Source of the DNA: Cordylochernes scorpioides
Taxonomy: Eukaryota; Arthropoda; Arachnida; Pseudoscorpiones; Chernetidae
Assembly (NCBI GenBank): GCA_030710605.1
Contig: CP092876.1
Coordinates: 63,426,115-63,490,114 of the forward strand
Direction of reading: 5' to 3'
DNA: 64,000 bases
Positions 44,745 to 56,586 of this stretch are shown here, piece after piece (within the stretch, counting starts at the first letter, position 1; the number at the start of each line of letters is the position of its first letter). The notes under the pieces were generated by a model. The model did no database searches. It worked only from the letters and a program-made list of their open reading frames with translations, and had not been told where the DNA came from. A program made the translations under genes and the position numbers.

Positions 44745-46163
44745 CACTGCGTGACATTGAAAATGGAACACCAAGAAATAGTGGCCAGAAAGTGATGAAA
44801 CTCGGCAGACAGAAAGAGACAGGGACGAACAATAAGTGATCTTTATTTCAAAATGATAGTCATAATACAGAGCGAGAACGGCGTCGGCTTAGTAGCAAGT
44901 AGGACCACCGCGGACGGCGATGCACGCAGCAACACGTCTAGGTAGAGAGTCAATCAGAGTACGGATGGCGTCCCAAGGGATGGCTCTCCATTCCCTCTCA
45001 ACCATTTGCCACAGTTCGTCTTCTGAACGCGGCTGTGGCAAGGCATGCAAACGGCGTCCAATGATGTCCCAGACGTGCTCGATTGGTGAGAGATCAGGAG
45101 AGTACGGTGGCCAGGGAAGCATCTGTACATCTTGCAGAGCTTGTTGGCTAATGCGAGCAGTGTGCGGTCGGGCGTTATCCTGCTGATAAAGGGCATTGGG
45201 TGCCCCCTGAAGGTAGGGGAGTGTCACCGGTCGCAGCACATCATCAACGTATCATTGGGCCGTCATAGTGCCCTGAAAACGAAGTAAAGGTGACCTGGAA
45301 TCATACGCGATTGCGCCCCAAACCATGATTCCACGTTGTCGCACGGTGGGGCGTTCCACAATTGCTGCCGGATTGGACCTTTCTCCACGTCGACGCCACA
45401 CGCGTACACTGCGACTATCACTGGACAAGCAGAAACGCGACTCAACTGAGAACACGACCCTGTGCCATTCCGTCATCCACGTCGATCTAGCCCGGCACCA
45501 TTCCAAACGTTGGCGCCTATTCGGTGGGGTCAATGGCAGTCTTCTTTGCGGACGGCATGAGTGCAAGCCATTAGCAACCAATCGACGGGAAATGGTTCTG
45601 GTCGAGATGGAATGATCTAGGGTGTCTTGCACATGTTGCAGGATGGCGGTACAAGTGGCTTGTGGGGCCGCCACTGCTTGTCGAAGGATACGCCGATCCA
45701 CACGTGCTGACGTCACTCTGGTTGCACCGACATTCCTATAAATTGCCACATTTCCTTGTTCCAACCATCTTCTCCACAGTCGGTGCACCGTGGACGCACC
45801 AAGGTGTGCATCAGCTGCGATTTGACGTATGGACCAACCTGCCCTTTTCAGTCCGATCACCATGCCCCTCGTAAAAGCGTCTGTCTGCTTGAACTGCCTC
45901 CGTTTACGATGACCTGGCATTCTCTGTTATTACACGTGTCTTTTGACACAAGAACAAAATTTCTACAATGATTTTCCTTGAAGAAATAACGACACGAATA
46001 CTGTCCTTTCTGCAAGTTCCTTCCCTTATATCTTACTCCATGTGCGCACGAGAGCTGCGCATTTTACATCATTTGCATAACTCGGCTAGGCGCGTCTACC
46101 CTGAAATTTGCATAATTTTCTGGCCACTATTTCTTGGTGTTCCATTTTCAATGTCACGCAGTG
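44745..46163 (-). mobile_element. Second Tc1-like transposon, abutting the mariner
   Basis: Same family as 39622-41001, full length at 1419 bp, with CACTGCGTGACATTG termini and TA on both sides (44743-44744 and 46164-46165). Only a few TA bases separate it from the mariner terminus. Confidence 0.95.
44889..45920 (-). pseudogene. Tc1-like transposase with nonsense codon and lost first catalytic Asp
   Basis: The start is complete (MPGHRKRRQFKQTDAF). The first catalytic motif reads VVFSVESRFCL, so Asp is replaced by Val. A TGA interrupts the frame after QGTMTAQ (the other copy has Arg here). The second part keeps YQQDNARPHTAR and PYSPDLSPIEHVWD. About 340 codons in all. It complements the other copy: each has the residue the other lacks, and neither is active. 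Confidence 0.9.
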
Positions 46164-46165
46164 TA

Positions 46166-46560
46166 TATATTAGTAGATGTCAATTAAAACAATTATTTTC
46201 AAATTCCTGTTATGTTTAAATATAATATTTTACAATTAATTTATTTGTATTAATATTATATCTTGTGAATTCATCAAAATAATTTCGTTGTGAAAATCAC
46301 AAAAAAGGGCAAACCACCTAAGAAATTCAAGACCGCTGTCTCTTGTCCGTGGTGATACACGTCAATAGCACAAGATGAGAACGTGGTTGGCCTTATTTTT
46401 TTATTCTAGAATATTTACATCAATATTTGTAAGCTTGAAAAAAAAATGAGTCGGTTTTAAACCAGATGAATAACACCATACATCATGCAACCCTATTACA
46501 TAACTATTTTTATCTTTTCACACCCATGTCAGTCTTCTGTAGTCAAACTATGAAATAATA
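46166..46560. other. Intergenic sequence, no gene seen
   Basis: AT-rich, lies between the second Tc1-like element and the last satellite block. Confidence 0.4.
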
Positions 46561-46564
46561 TTTA

Positions 46565-46950
46565 ATAACACAGTTAAAAGGTTATAGGTTAGAGAGGGCC
46601 AAGAGCTCTCTAGAGATGACGACTTGAATATATCTGAATTGGTATAGGAGTTACTTCAGAGAGGGCCAAGAGCTCTCCAGAGATGACGATGTGAATATAT
46701 CTGAATTGTTATAGGAGCTAGTTTAGAGAGGGCCAAGAGCTCTAAGAGATGACGATGTCAATATATCTGAATTGTTATAGGAGATAGTTTAGAGAGGGCC
46801 AAGGGATATCCGGAGATGACGATATCAATATATCTGAATTGTTATAGGAGCTAGTTTACAGAGGGCCAAGAGCTCTGAGAGATGACGATGTGAATATATC
46901 TGAATTGTTATAAGTGCTAGTTTAGAGAAGGCTAAGAGCTCTCTAGAGCT
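46565..46950 (+). repeat. 67-bp satellite array, third block
   Basis: Five to six monomers of the same satellite, ending abruptly after CTAAGAGCTCTCTAGAG. They show that the mariner/Tc1 block and about 0.4 kb of other sequence lie between satellite parts. Confidence 0.9.
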
Positions 46951-48335
46951 TGGAATTTCTGGATAACCCAGGAAATATTATTGTGTATTTTATGGAAATT
47001 AACGGTTATCAGCAAAATTCAGTTGAATAATCAACATAAGGACAGGTATGCCATTACTCTTCCATAAATATAACCATTATGGTGCGAATTTTAAGTGAAT
47101 AAAACAGGATCCTCTTTTTTTCTTAGTGTTATTAATATTTCTTATTTTATTTTCATCGCAAAGAGAGTGTGAATATAGAATACCGCTTCATTTATTTAAA
47201 AAATTCGGTTAAAATTGTTTCATTTCTTGTATTATCTAAAGCGTTCTCTATATCTTCAATATATACTATATATATAATATGTATACAACTAAGAGTGTAG
47301 TCTGTGATATACATATGTTGAATATACTCGATTTAATCCTCTTGGCTTATACTTAAAAAGAGGTTATTACAGTGAAGCTGCCATGCGAAGCCAATATTAC
47401 AGTTAGGATTACATTCCAGCTCCTTCATAATAGCCTTCCATCGTTCCATTGATCGCTCCGAGATAAATAAAAAAGTCGACTTTTGACCAGGACTTCTCGC
47501 CTGGATATTCGGCCTCATTAAACGTGCTCCAATCAATCTGAAGCCCAAAAAAGCTCTAATGGCGGCAGTGGTGGCCAAGAAGAAAAAGTGGTGCGCGCTA
47601 TCCAATTTTCCAGGCGACTGGGTGCTCTGATAAACTTCAAAGTTTTAATTATAAAGTCAAAAGAACAACGTCCCGTTTTAAATAATAAATGAGGCCCTCC
47701 ACCAAATATTGGTTATACCTCATCATTATGAGAATAATTTGATGCCACGCCATTTATTCCCTAGTGGATTAAATTGACCACATTCTGCGGGAAGTATTAT
47801 TTGGCCACCTTGTTAGCCCTCACTGAATCAGCAAAACAAAACAGCCAATCAATAGTCTTGTTGGAAACTGCTCTAACTAGCTGAAAACTCTTCTGCAAAG
47901 ATTATTTTAAATAACCTTTTAAACCTTATGGGGGAACTATTGTATCTTTAATATTTTATTTTACATTCTCTAATAGTTTTTACATTTTTAGTTCCTTGTT
48001 ATTTAGGTTTGTAATAATTTTGAATTTGTGCTTTTATATTAGCATAATATTAATATTTTCTCAGTATTTATCAATATTTAAGAATGTTTTCCTCTTATAT
48101 CTATCCATGTAAGAATTCTAATTATTATATTTTTATGGGATTGATTTAATTATTTAATGAAATAGTAAAATATATTTTAGTTTTGTTCAAAAGAAATTCG
48201 TCAATGTCTTTATATTCCATAAATATCTTCCTTTCGTTTATATGGGAAAAAGTGACATCAAACAAACTCTTGTACCTGAATGTCATATCTTGATAAATTT
48301 CTAATAAATAAAATTTAACAAAATCAATAAGCATA
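46951..48335. other. Intergenic sequence; one unassigned GC-richer patch
   Basis: Positions 47340-47640 are less AT-rich and hold a 90-codon minus frame (47333-47605) and a plus reading (PKKALMAAVVAKKKKWC). Neither gives a domain I can name; a decayed transposon is possible. Confidence 0.35.
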
Positions 48336-48468
48336 CTAGGGCCAGGTCTCTTTCAACTATTTTTTTATTTCTAAAGCTTTGTGGCCAATATGTTCTTCAA
48401 CAGGAGACCTAGAAATTTCCAGCCAAATATACACATCAATTAGTGTCTATAGACCTGGCCCCAGATTG
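48336..48468. mobile_element. Small MITE-like element
   Basis: About 130 bp bounded by inverted GGGCCAGGTCT and AGACCTGGCCC. No coding part; superfamily not clear. Confidence 0.5.
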
Positions 48469-49085
48469 TAAAGGCAGAGATAAATATGTTTTAAAAAATA
48501 AAAATTTAATCTCAAAATTTTACCTGGCTATAAATTATATCAATACGACTTCAATTAAGCAAATCTTTGATAGTCTATAATAAATTAAAGAAAATATATT
48601 AGAATTTAAATATCTTCATTCCTATGCTATTTGACCACAAAAATGCACTCAAATAATACAATTGAACGATAATATAGATGTTAAATATAGGAAAAATACA
48701 TTTCAAATAAAATGTTTCATATTCTAACATGGCATCCAATTGGATATTCGGTTGAGTGGTTCAGTCTATTAAATATAATTTATGAAGATATTTGCAACTG
48801 AGGCAGTTTCTTGCTGCGCAATGTGTGCAAATAGAAGTCTATAAATGGGGCCCGTGAGCAGTTTAACGGAATATTTGGGCCATACGCAACCTCCACGTCA
48901 GATATCATGCTATCCCGATTTTTATTCAGAATTCGCTCTCTCTAGTATTGCGCCTTTGTCAATGAATTGGTCAAAATATGGCACATTTTGTTCATTTTTA
49001 CGAAAAATATGGCCTTTTAAAAATATTTTTCTATTAATCTAAATAATAAATTAAGAAAAAGGCATCTATCTCCTTATCGTGCAAC
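48469..49085. other. Intergenic sequence, no gene seen
   Basis: AT-rich, one 65-codon chance frame. Confidence 0.4.
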
Positions 49086-49089
49086 TGAA

Positions 49090-49340
49090 AGTTGCTGATG
49101 GCTTGCGCCATCTATCGGAATAAATATCAACTATTCTCGTTGATTTTTAATTATTCCAGAATTGGTCAAATACCCATTCTTGTTTAATCAAGAAAAGCTA
49201 AGCACGGACGCGTTTCGGCCTGTTGGCCCTCATCAGCGTGGTGCAAGCTGTACCCAACGACCAAAAAAAAAACAGGTCATTCAGGCATCCTGAGAAATCA
49301 TGAAGCGGGTAGTTAAGGCCAGAATTACTAAATAATAAAG
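49090..49340 (-). repeat. Penelope-type repeat unit with hammerhead
   Basis: A diverged unit of the family at 4.35-5.02 kb: GCGCCATCTATCGGAATA near 49110, AATCAAGAAAAGCTAAGCAC, the hammerhead, then AAATCATGAAGCGGGTAGTT and AAGGCCAGAATTAC. Confidence 0.65.
49203..49240 (-). ncRNA. Hammerhead ribozyme motif (family A, copy 4, best core)
   Basis: Minus strand: CACG, CTGATGA, G, GGCC loop AACA GGCC, GAAAC, GCGTC, CGTG. The core boxes are the textbook CUGAUGA and GAAA, the cleavage triplet is the preferred GUC, stem I is CACG/CGUG, and helix III is two base pairs. Helix II has one extra G. Confidence 0.75.
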
Positions 49341-50935
49341 TCTATGTTATTTTTATAATATGTGTTTATAATATATAATAGAATATAAGAAGCAACCTCA
49401 CGCAAATTTGATATAATATATTTGTTGATATATTTGATGAGTATCAAACTGGGGGGGTTGTTGGGAAGCCTCCTTATGTTTATATATTTGTATATACCCT
49501 TCCATGTGAAAAAATGTTATATTAGTTCAATTGAATATACTGAGTTGTGCATCAAATTGTACATATCTGAAAATCAAATGACATAATGCATCTAATGTGC
49601 GAATAATAAATACAAAAAGGACCTAGGCTGGCGCCAGATATACAGGATTGAAAGATGTGATTTCACCAGTTCAGTAAACAAAACATATATATTTTAACTG
49701 ATCTGTTCAAACTTTGATGTTGGGTCTTAATTCTTCAGAAAATTTAGCTTCAACTCTCTCTCTCGTACTATATAAATAAACCATATCAAGAGGTTTCTAA
49801 CTGTTCAAGTTTACTGACTAGAAACCTAAGACTTGAAAATGACGTTTTACTTCAACTGTTCTTAGGCTTGTTCTTTATCCAAATGGCATGCTGATTCTTG
49901 TACCTTGACAATACCTACAGATCTCGTGGTATCAGAATTGTTTTCTTTTCGCTACGTCTTGCAGAATATTTTCAAAATCTCCCCTTTTTTATTTTATTCT
50001 TGTAAATTAAAATTTTATTGTGTATACCTTTCTGTATATTTCCATAGTTCTAGATAGTCATTCTGAAAAATATGTTCATGAAATGTCCTTTTTTTTTGTG
50101 ACAGGCTAATGCTAGCGTATAAACCTATTTGAAAAGCACTCAAAATGATTATTAAAATTTCAAAAAAGAATCACTCAATAAAGTTGCCCTTTAGGAATAT
50201 GTTCCCTATTATGCTGCGCACGCATACTAGAAAATCGTAGCATATTTTTTCAAAAGAATATTAGATTATGTGTGTGAATAACGGTTTTACTAAATTTGTG
50301 GATACTATTTTGATTCAATTAAAATGTTTAAAAAAGAATTTGACTTATTTTATCAGGGAAAAAAACATATTCAGCTTTTGCAAAATGAGAACAGTTTGTC
50401 GGGATTATGAAGACATTGGGGTGTGACAATAGGTGGGTCGGTCCATGGACGACCCTGGAATACCAAAAACATGGGGCGCGTTAGTTTGGGAGAAAGTTGG
50501 ACCAACTGCTGGGAGATTTGCATAAACCATCCATCCTGTATGCCGCAGCCTCACTCCGATATTCCCCCAGAAGGAAATGAAGATATCAAAAGCGACTGAT
50601 ATAAGACCACGCCATCGTATTTCCAGTTATCAACGAAACTTTGTAAGTTTGTCACGAGCATGCTTCAGTCTTTAGCGGTTGGTATATTGGATTTGGTTAT
50701 GGAAACATAGGAAACTTTCTGTAGCTCGCAGAACCGGTGTATTGATTTTGAATATCGTTGAATACACTTATATTCAATTTTGTATCCTTTTTCTGTAAAT
50801 AACATCTTGATAAATTCGTACGATGTCATATGGTAAGTTTTTATAAACGTAGTTGATCTAATTATGATAATTTTAATGTAAAATGATAGAAATATGAATA
50901 TCTAGGAGTAATTTATTGAAGGTTGGTGAATTCCC
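49341..50935. other. Intergenic sequence, no gene seen
   Basis: No motif. A slightly GC-richer patch at 50400-50620 holds no conserved reading. Confidence 0.4.
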
Positions 50936-50939
50936 AACA

Positions 50940-51172
50940 CTAAAGGATTATTGAGTACAAATAACAGGCCTCCAGGGAAAGGTAGATTTTCAAAAACCTT
51001 TTTAACCTCTAACTTTCTGGCACGAACGCCCTTCTACGGGAGAAAACATGGTATAATTGGTATAAATGAAATGCAATGTTTTCTCCTGTAGGAGAGCGTC
51101 CGTGCCAGAAAGCTAGAGATTAAAAAGGTTTTCGAAAAGATACTTTTACCTGGAGGCCTGTTATTTTATTCA
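50940..51172. repeat. Long imperfect hairpin (foldback element)
   Basis: Arms of about 95-105 bp, with inverted words AACAGGCCTCCAGG, AAAACCTTTTTAA, CTTTCTGGCACG and AGGAGAAAACAT-like, around a spacer of about 25 bp. Arms differ at roughly one base in ten, with G-T compatible changes. Confidence 0.85.
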
Positions 51173-53690
51173 ATATTGATGAAAGGGATTATTCAATTGA
51201 ACTACAGGATTATGTATATTTACATATATCTTCTCTTTGAAGTAATTCAATAACTAAGCCAAACTTGGCAAATTATATAGATATTTATTTTTTGTACACA
51301 CAGAACAACATTTACAAAGTTTTCAATCTATACATATGAAATAGAAATTCGCGTTTTTTGTTAACCACATACGTTTCTATACACTTTGATCTATCAAGAT
51401 GAATTCTTAGCAGGATATAAAGTTGCGTTTGAAAGATTCCCTTTAAGAATTTCGAAACTAGAATATGCAAATTTTCTTTAAAATGGAATAAATTTCATAT
51501 TTGAATAATTGTATAATGTTTATAATAAAGTATGTACTAAATTCTACATAATAATTAATTTTTAAAAAAAGGTAGACAATTGAAAAATTTGATGTTTTAT
51601 TGATTCCCAAATTATGCAGTATAGATTATTTTATATAAATTTTGCTGATTTTCTCATACAGTCTAAGATCCATTTTCTGCACAAGTCATTTGCCGGTTGT
51701 ATAATCTTCCACATTTCGGTGATCAGAATTGGCTAAGATCATCTGATTAAATGTGGTTAGAAGATTTTCTTTAGAAATCTTTGAGCCTAAGCATTTCATG
51801 TCAACAAACATAGGAACCTTCACTACTTGAAGGAGAATATTGAGTTCCATCGAATCTCATCTCCATATTCTTATGATACGGTCATGGAAATTTTTAACAA
51901 AATAGTTCGTATGTGTCTTAAAAGTCTCAATATGCTTTATTTACATAACATCCTATAATATTGTCACTGAATAATTATTTTAAATATTCTGTGGTATATC
52001 ATCATAAATATTTGCATAGTCATCACCCTTTACCATTCTTGTATATTATTACTTGTAAATAAATTTTTAGAAATAGTTTGCATTTTATAAATAATTTTTA
52101 CTTAAACTTTTGTTATACTCGTTATCACTACCGTGACTACCGTGACAACTCATACGTAATGAATCAATATAATAAATTACAATTTAACACTATAACTCTG
52201 TTTTTTTTTCTATCAAAATTTATATTGCATGAATCTTAGAACACCGTATATATATATATTAAACAATTCCTATGTGTGTGTGATCACCCCCCAAATTCAA
52301 ATTTATATAAAGTAATAATTATATAATATGATATAGTTAACTTTTGATAAAATATCATAGTTATACAAACATATTCTCTTAGACGGAATTCAAGCAGAGT
52401 CGCTTCACCTCAATAAGAAACATGAAAACAACCCCTCTTAAATGCACAACAACTTGTATATGTCAAATATTGAGCAACCAAATATTTTAGATGTTAAGTG
52501 TTACCTAATTCTTGATTGATTCCCTAAGTCTTTGGGGCCATAACCAGCTAATCAGTCTTGAGATTAATAAAGCAAGTATGTTATCTTAGCTCACTGTAAT
52601 AGCTTCCTTTTTTGGTGAGGAATTTGTGAAGCCCTTTTCATATCTTGAAAAATTGATCATATGAGAGCATAAAAAGTATTAATTATTTCTTCAAAGTGGT
52701 TGAAAAGTGTTTTATCTTAATAGTTAACTTCGTAATTATAATTAGGTGTTGTCTCTCCTTCTTCTTCTTTCTTATATCCACTCAATGATATTAGGGTGTC
52801 AAGCTTGAGAATTTATGGTGTCTGCCGGGGATGAGTAGAGCACATCAATGGATGAGTCAATACAGTCAATAATGTGTTTTGGGGTTGCAGGTTGAGAATT
52901 GTACTTAGTAAATAGTGAGGAAACTTTCAACCATTCTGTAAAGTCATTGTCCGTAGATGGCCAGACTTAAGTCTGTGGTGTTGTCTAAATACTATCTATG
53001 AAAGGACTTAGAAATTTGATATATATACCATTTGATATATAACCATTACATTCAACGTTATTCATATGAAAATATTGATGAAAACTTTAGAGGAAAATTA
53101 TTTTTATTCTAGGGAATGTATTTTTGATAATAAAAAATAGATTTGATTCTACCCACGCACAAACGCTATAAAATATATAAAAATAACACGAATGGAAAAA
53201 ATAAATTTAATTTGTGAAATGGTTTTGTTATTGATGAAATTATATGAAATAGAGAGAGAGTTTTTCTATTGGCTTTATAAAAAGTTCGTAGAATAGAAGC
53301 TTACAAAGTCCTATAAATAGAAAATAAAAAGCGTTTAGTTTCTGTATATCATCAATATATTCTGAGAACTACAATGTTTAATAAATAGAAGGTATGAAGA
53401 CATAAGCAGCAGTGACCATCATTTTATTTCAATATTATTGTTGAAAGAGAATATAATTATATTATTATATTCGGCATATCACTGTCACTACGATAATGAC
53501 TTGGAAATTGGTGGGAAGAGATAACAACTATTGGCAGAAGTGAACAAAGCGAAGAACTCTGGATCACATTATCTTCCCTTATATGTAATGGCTGAAGCAA
53601 CGCTTAATAAAGGTAAGCAAAATGAGTGAAGAGAAAATACTGGGGCGGTTAACTCTGCAAACCTTCCACCTTGTCCAATAATATATGAAG
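51173..53690. other. Intergenic sequence; a decayed coding scrap at 52790-52985
   Basis: Mostly AT-rich without features. On the minus strand near 52.8-52.95 kb a reading of about 50 codons (TEWLKVSSLFTKYNS, KHIIDCIDSSIDVLYSS) looks protein-like but has no partner and no known domain. Confidence 0.35.
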
Positions 53691-53693
53691 TTA

Positions 53694-54464
53694 TCTATAT
53701 ATATATAAAAATGAATGTATGTGTGTGTCTGTTCTTTATGCCTAACCAAACCACTCATTGGAACGCCATGAAACTTTGGGAAGTTATTTAGTATAGTACT
53801 GGCAAGGTTTCTGAAAAAATAAATAAATTCTTGAATATCCTTAGAGTTATTTGCAGATTTGTAGATTTAACTCGCAAGCAGCGCCACCTTGCGACAGAGA
53901 TAGGCTTAGGCAGGAAGTCTGCCCCACCCCCTGTCGAGAGAATGTAATCGTCCGCCCCCCCCCACCCCCTGTCGAGAGAATGTAATCGTCCGCCTGCCGG
54001 ATGGACAGTCCAAGTACCCACCGACCAATCGGAGGGGCAGAAGGGTCAAGAGGTCCTGCAAGGCGGGGGCAGAGTTGGTGACACAGCTGTGCCAAGTAGA
54101 AAAGAAAAAAGCCTCGCGGGGGCTTGCCCAAGATGACCTCCGGGAACTTCGTCCATCTTCCATAAACGACCATGATTTTATTCAACTTATCGAGTATTTT
54201 TCAAGGGACCGGGAAAAAATGTTCACTAGATAAAACTATGATTTTTTGATGTAGAAAATTAGGAAAGACAAAATTCAGGATGACACGACACACAGGGACC
54301 GGGAAAAAAATGATCACTTTATCGATAGATTCAAATTTACGAGTTTCTCAAATTATCAAAATTTATATATTTTTTATAAGTTTATATAGAATTGTTTTAA
54401 CAAATGTTCGTTAGACAAACCTTTACTCGGGTAAAACCCGGGCAAAGCCGGGTACGCCCGCTAG
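53694..54464 (+). mobile_element. Non-autonomous Helitron, 771 bp
   Basis: Starts A|TCTATATATATATAAAAATG and ends with the hairpin ACCCGGGCAAAGCCGGGT, then ACGCCCGCTAG and T. Both ends match the Helitron pattern and insertion is between A and T. Inside is a GC-rich 3' half with a tandem repeat of about 33 bp (CCCCCTGTCGAGAGAATGTA, twice) and a repeated word GGGACCGGGAAAAAATG-like. Minus frames of 77-112 codons overlap the GC-rich part but show no domain. Confidence 0.85.
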
Positions 54465-55845
54465 TATTTTATAAGATAAATATATATATACATACACACA
54501 GTAATTATGAATAGGGTATACATTTTTGGAAAAGCCGACAAATATAATTTAATACAAAAGAGAAATTGAACGATAGTGTCTAAATTTTTTAGTAATCAAA
54601 AATATTATTAGTATTTTTAAAACAAATTCATAATTGATTATTATGAAATTTCGAATTCACAGTTTGTTAAATCGATGAAAAATTGGGGGGGGGGGGGGCA
54701 TATAAATAAATTAAAGGTTAATAAAATATATCTAAATATTTAAATAATTTCAAATATACGTATTAATAGGTTTTGAAGGCAATTAATCTCACTCATCTAA
54801 AAATATTTCTGCTCGAGGTGGGTTCTGGAAGGATTCTGATGAGCTCATATGCCTTTTCTAACCATTCTAAAATATGTTTTACTGAATTAATGTCTGAAGG
54901 TCGGGATTGTTAGTCCAAATTCTGGGTATACAAATTATCTTGAAAATCATTGATTGATATGTTGCTCTTCGTAGCCAAAATTATGAATCATAAAGATGAA
55001 TTGGGGTCAATGACCTTCCCGAATTATCTGCCACAAGGTCGAGAATCTAGACTCTGTATTTTTAAGCATTGTTCACCCTTCCTTCAACTAAGGCCAGTCC
55101 AAACCATGAGACTCCCTCTTAGCAAAACGTTCTCTTTCTCTAATATATGTGGGATAGAATCGAGTGTACCAGACTCTCTCCAGAGATCTTAATTCTCATA
55201 AAATAGACCTAGTTTCTAATTCCTTTAATATGTTACCATATTGAAAAATTAAAACATATTAGTAGAAATAACCTTAAAATCCTTCTTTTATTTTATTTAC
55301 TCTGGACTGTATTATACTGTGAGTACACATCACAAATCTGAAGGTGTAGAAGCGGTTCTACTTTGAACTTATTAAGTGTCATGCTTTATATGTGAATCTG
55401 GACTTGTGTATATGGACGAACCAAAGAAAGAATTTAGCACTTAAATATTTTTCTCAAAGTGTGATTCGATCCTATATCTTCATTGTCCCCAGTTGACAAT
55501 TTATAACACTCCACCACAAATGCCTGAAGCAACTCTACATCCCCACATCCTATTCATTGTGGTATTCCTACAAGAGGATCCTTTACTGGCCGGGGATCTC
55601 TTAATTCTAAGAAAAATGTAACCTGGTCTTCACAGGAATTTTATTAAATCTTAATAAATATTTCAAACCAAACGTGTATTAATTACTTCTATTCATATAG
55701 CTTTTATGTATCTGTTATCAGGAAGAAAATAAATTAAGAACATTTGCTGTAGCCATTTCATTTTCAAAATGTATATTTATTATTAGAATTTGTGATCAAT
55801 ATTTTTATAAATATGATTCTTCTCACATATATCATTAAATTATAT
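54465..55845. other. Intergenic sequence, no gene seen
   Basis: Holds a G homopolymer (about 13 G at 54686-54699) and an 80-codon plus frame (54950-55192) without recognisable content. Confidence 0.4.
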
Positions 55846-55891
55846 CTCTACATAACTTGCTGCAATGATAAAACTTATTGAATGAGATGGC

Positions 55892-55930
55892 TTGGCTCAT
55901 TAGTGGTGAACCCTCTAGCGGTTTTGCCAA
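55892..55930 (-). ncRNA. Permuted hammerhead-like motif (motif X), copy 3
   Basis: Minus strand: TTGGC, AAAA, CCGCTAGAGGGTTCACCA, CTAATGA, GCCAA. The stem is TTGGC/GCCAA where the 17.4-kb copy has CTGGC/GCCAG, a compensatory C-G to T-A change at the outer pair. The core boxes each carry one substitution. Confidence 0.4.
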
Positions 55931-56311
55931 ATTAATCTCCAGACCGCTCTAATATTGTATTGTATTGATTTTCTCAAATATCCTGCATTCACTCTGTGAG
56001 GCAGCTTAGAGGTGTTTGGGAAACCTAATGAACATAAGCTTAAACATATAGTTTGTAGTTCTGTGAGGGTGCATACATATCAATGCAATAAATTGTATCG
56101 AGCAATGCTCTTTCGCCAATAGAGTTTAATGTCATAGTAATTATTAGCAATTTAATTTATAAATTTCATTGCCATATATCGATGAGTATGCACCTCTATG
56201 GATCTATGAGATTATGTTTATAGGTTCTTTAAATACCTCTAGCTGTCTCCCATAATAAATGCAGGATATATATGAAAGCCAATAGTAGATATAGCTGTCT
56301 AAGAGATTAAT

Positions 56312-56351
56312 AAGGCGAAACCGCTGAGAGAGCTCACAACTATTGAGCCAA
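56312..56351 (+). ncRNA. Permuted hammerhead-like motif (motif X), copy 4
   Basis: Plus strand: AAGGC, GAAA, CCGCTGAGAGAGCTCACAA, CTATTGA, GCCAA. The GAAA box is kept and CTGATGA is changed to CTATTGA. Confidence 0.35.
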
Positions 56352-56547
56352 ACCCTTTTTTTCAATAACTTTATTCATTGTAGTATGGTCTGTAGAGATT
56401 ATATTTGATGATAAATATATATAAAATACATTTACAAAAATAATTACTACAAATTCTATTGGTAGGTGGCAATTTAATTTATAAATATTTATGATTATCT
56501 TAAAATATTTTAATAAGTGTTTAAGCTAGTGAAGTTTCAAGGGCCGA

Positions 56548-56586
56548 TGTACTGATGAAGGCCAAAGCTCGAAACCATAGTATACA
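56548..56586 (+). ncRNA. Hammerhead ribozyme motif (family B, copy 1)
   Basis: TGTA, CTGATGA, AGGC loop CAAA GCTC, GAAAC, CATA, GTA, TACA. Stem I is UGUA/UACA (4 bp), helix III is AC/GU closed by a CAUA tetraloop, and cleavage would follow GUA. Helix II is weak because its first pair is A-C. CUGAUGA and GAAA are exact. The downstream 300 bp is shared with copies at 58.8 and 63.7 kb. Confidence 0.65.

Larger units (their letters stand above)
55850..56410. repeat. Element bounded by inverted copies of motif X
   Basis: The left end (55850-55965) and the reverse complement of the right end (56285-56410) match through motif X and about 50 bp on each side (for example TTATTGAA, GGTTT and ATTAATCTC words). 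About 320 bp separate them. This has the layout of a short transposon whose terminal repeats each contain the structured motif. Confidence 0.55.

Noticed and set aside
47333..47640. A Tc1/mariner transposase fragment
   Set aside because: Some Lys-rich words look similar, but no catalytic or helix-turn-helix motif could be placed in any frame.
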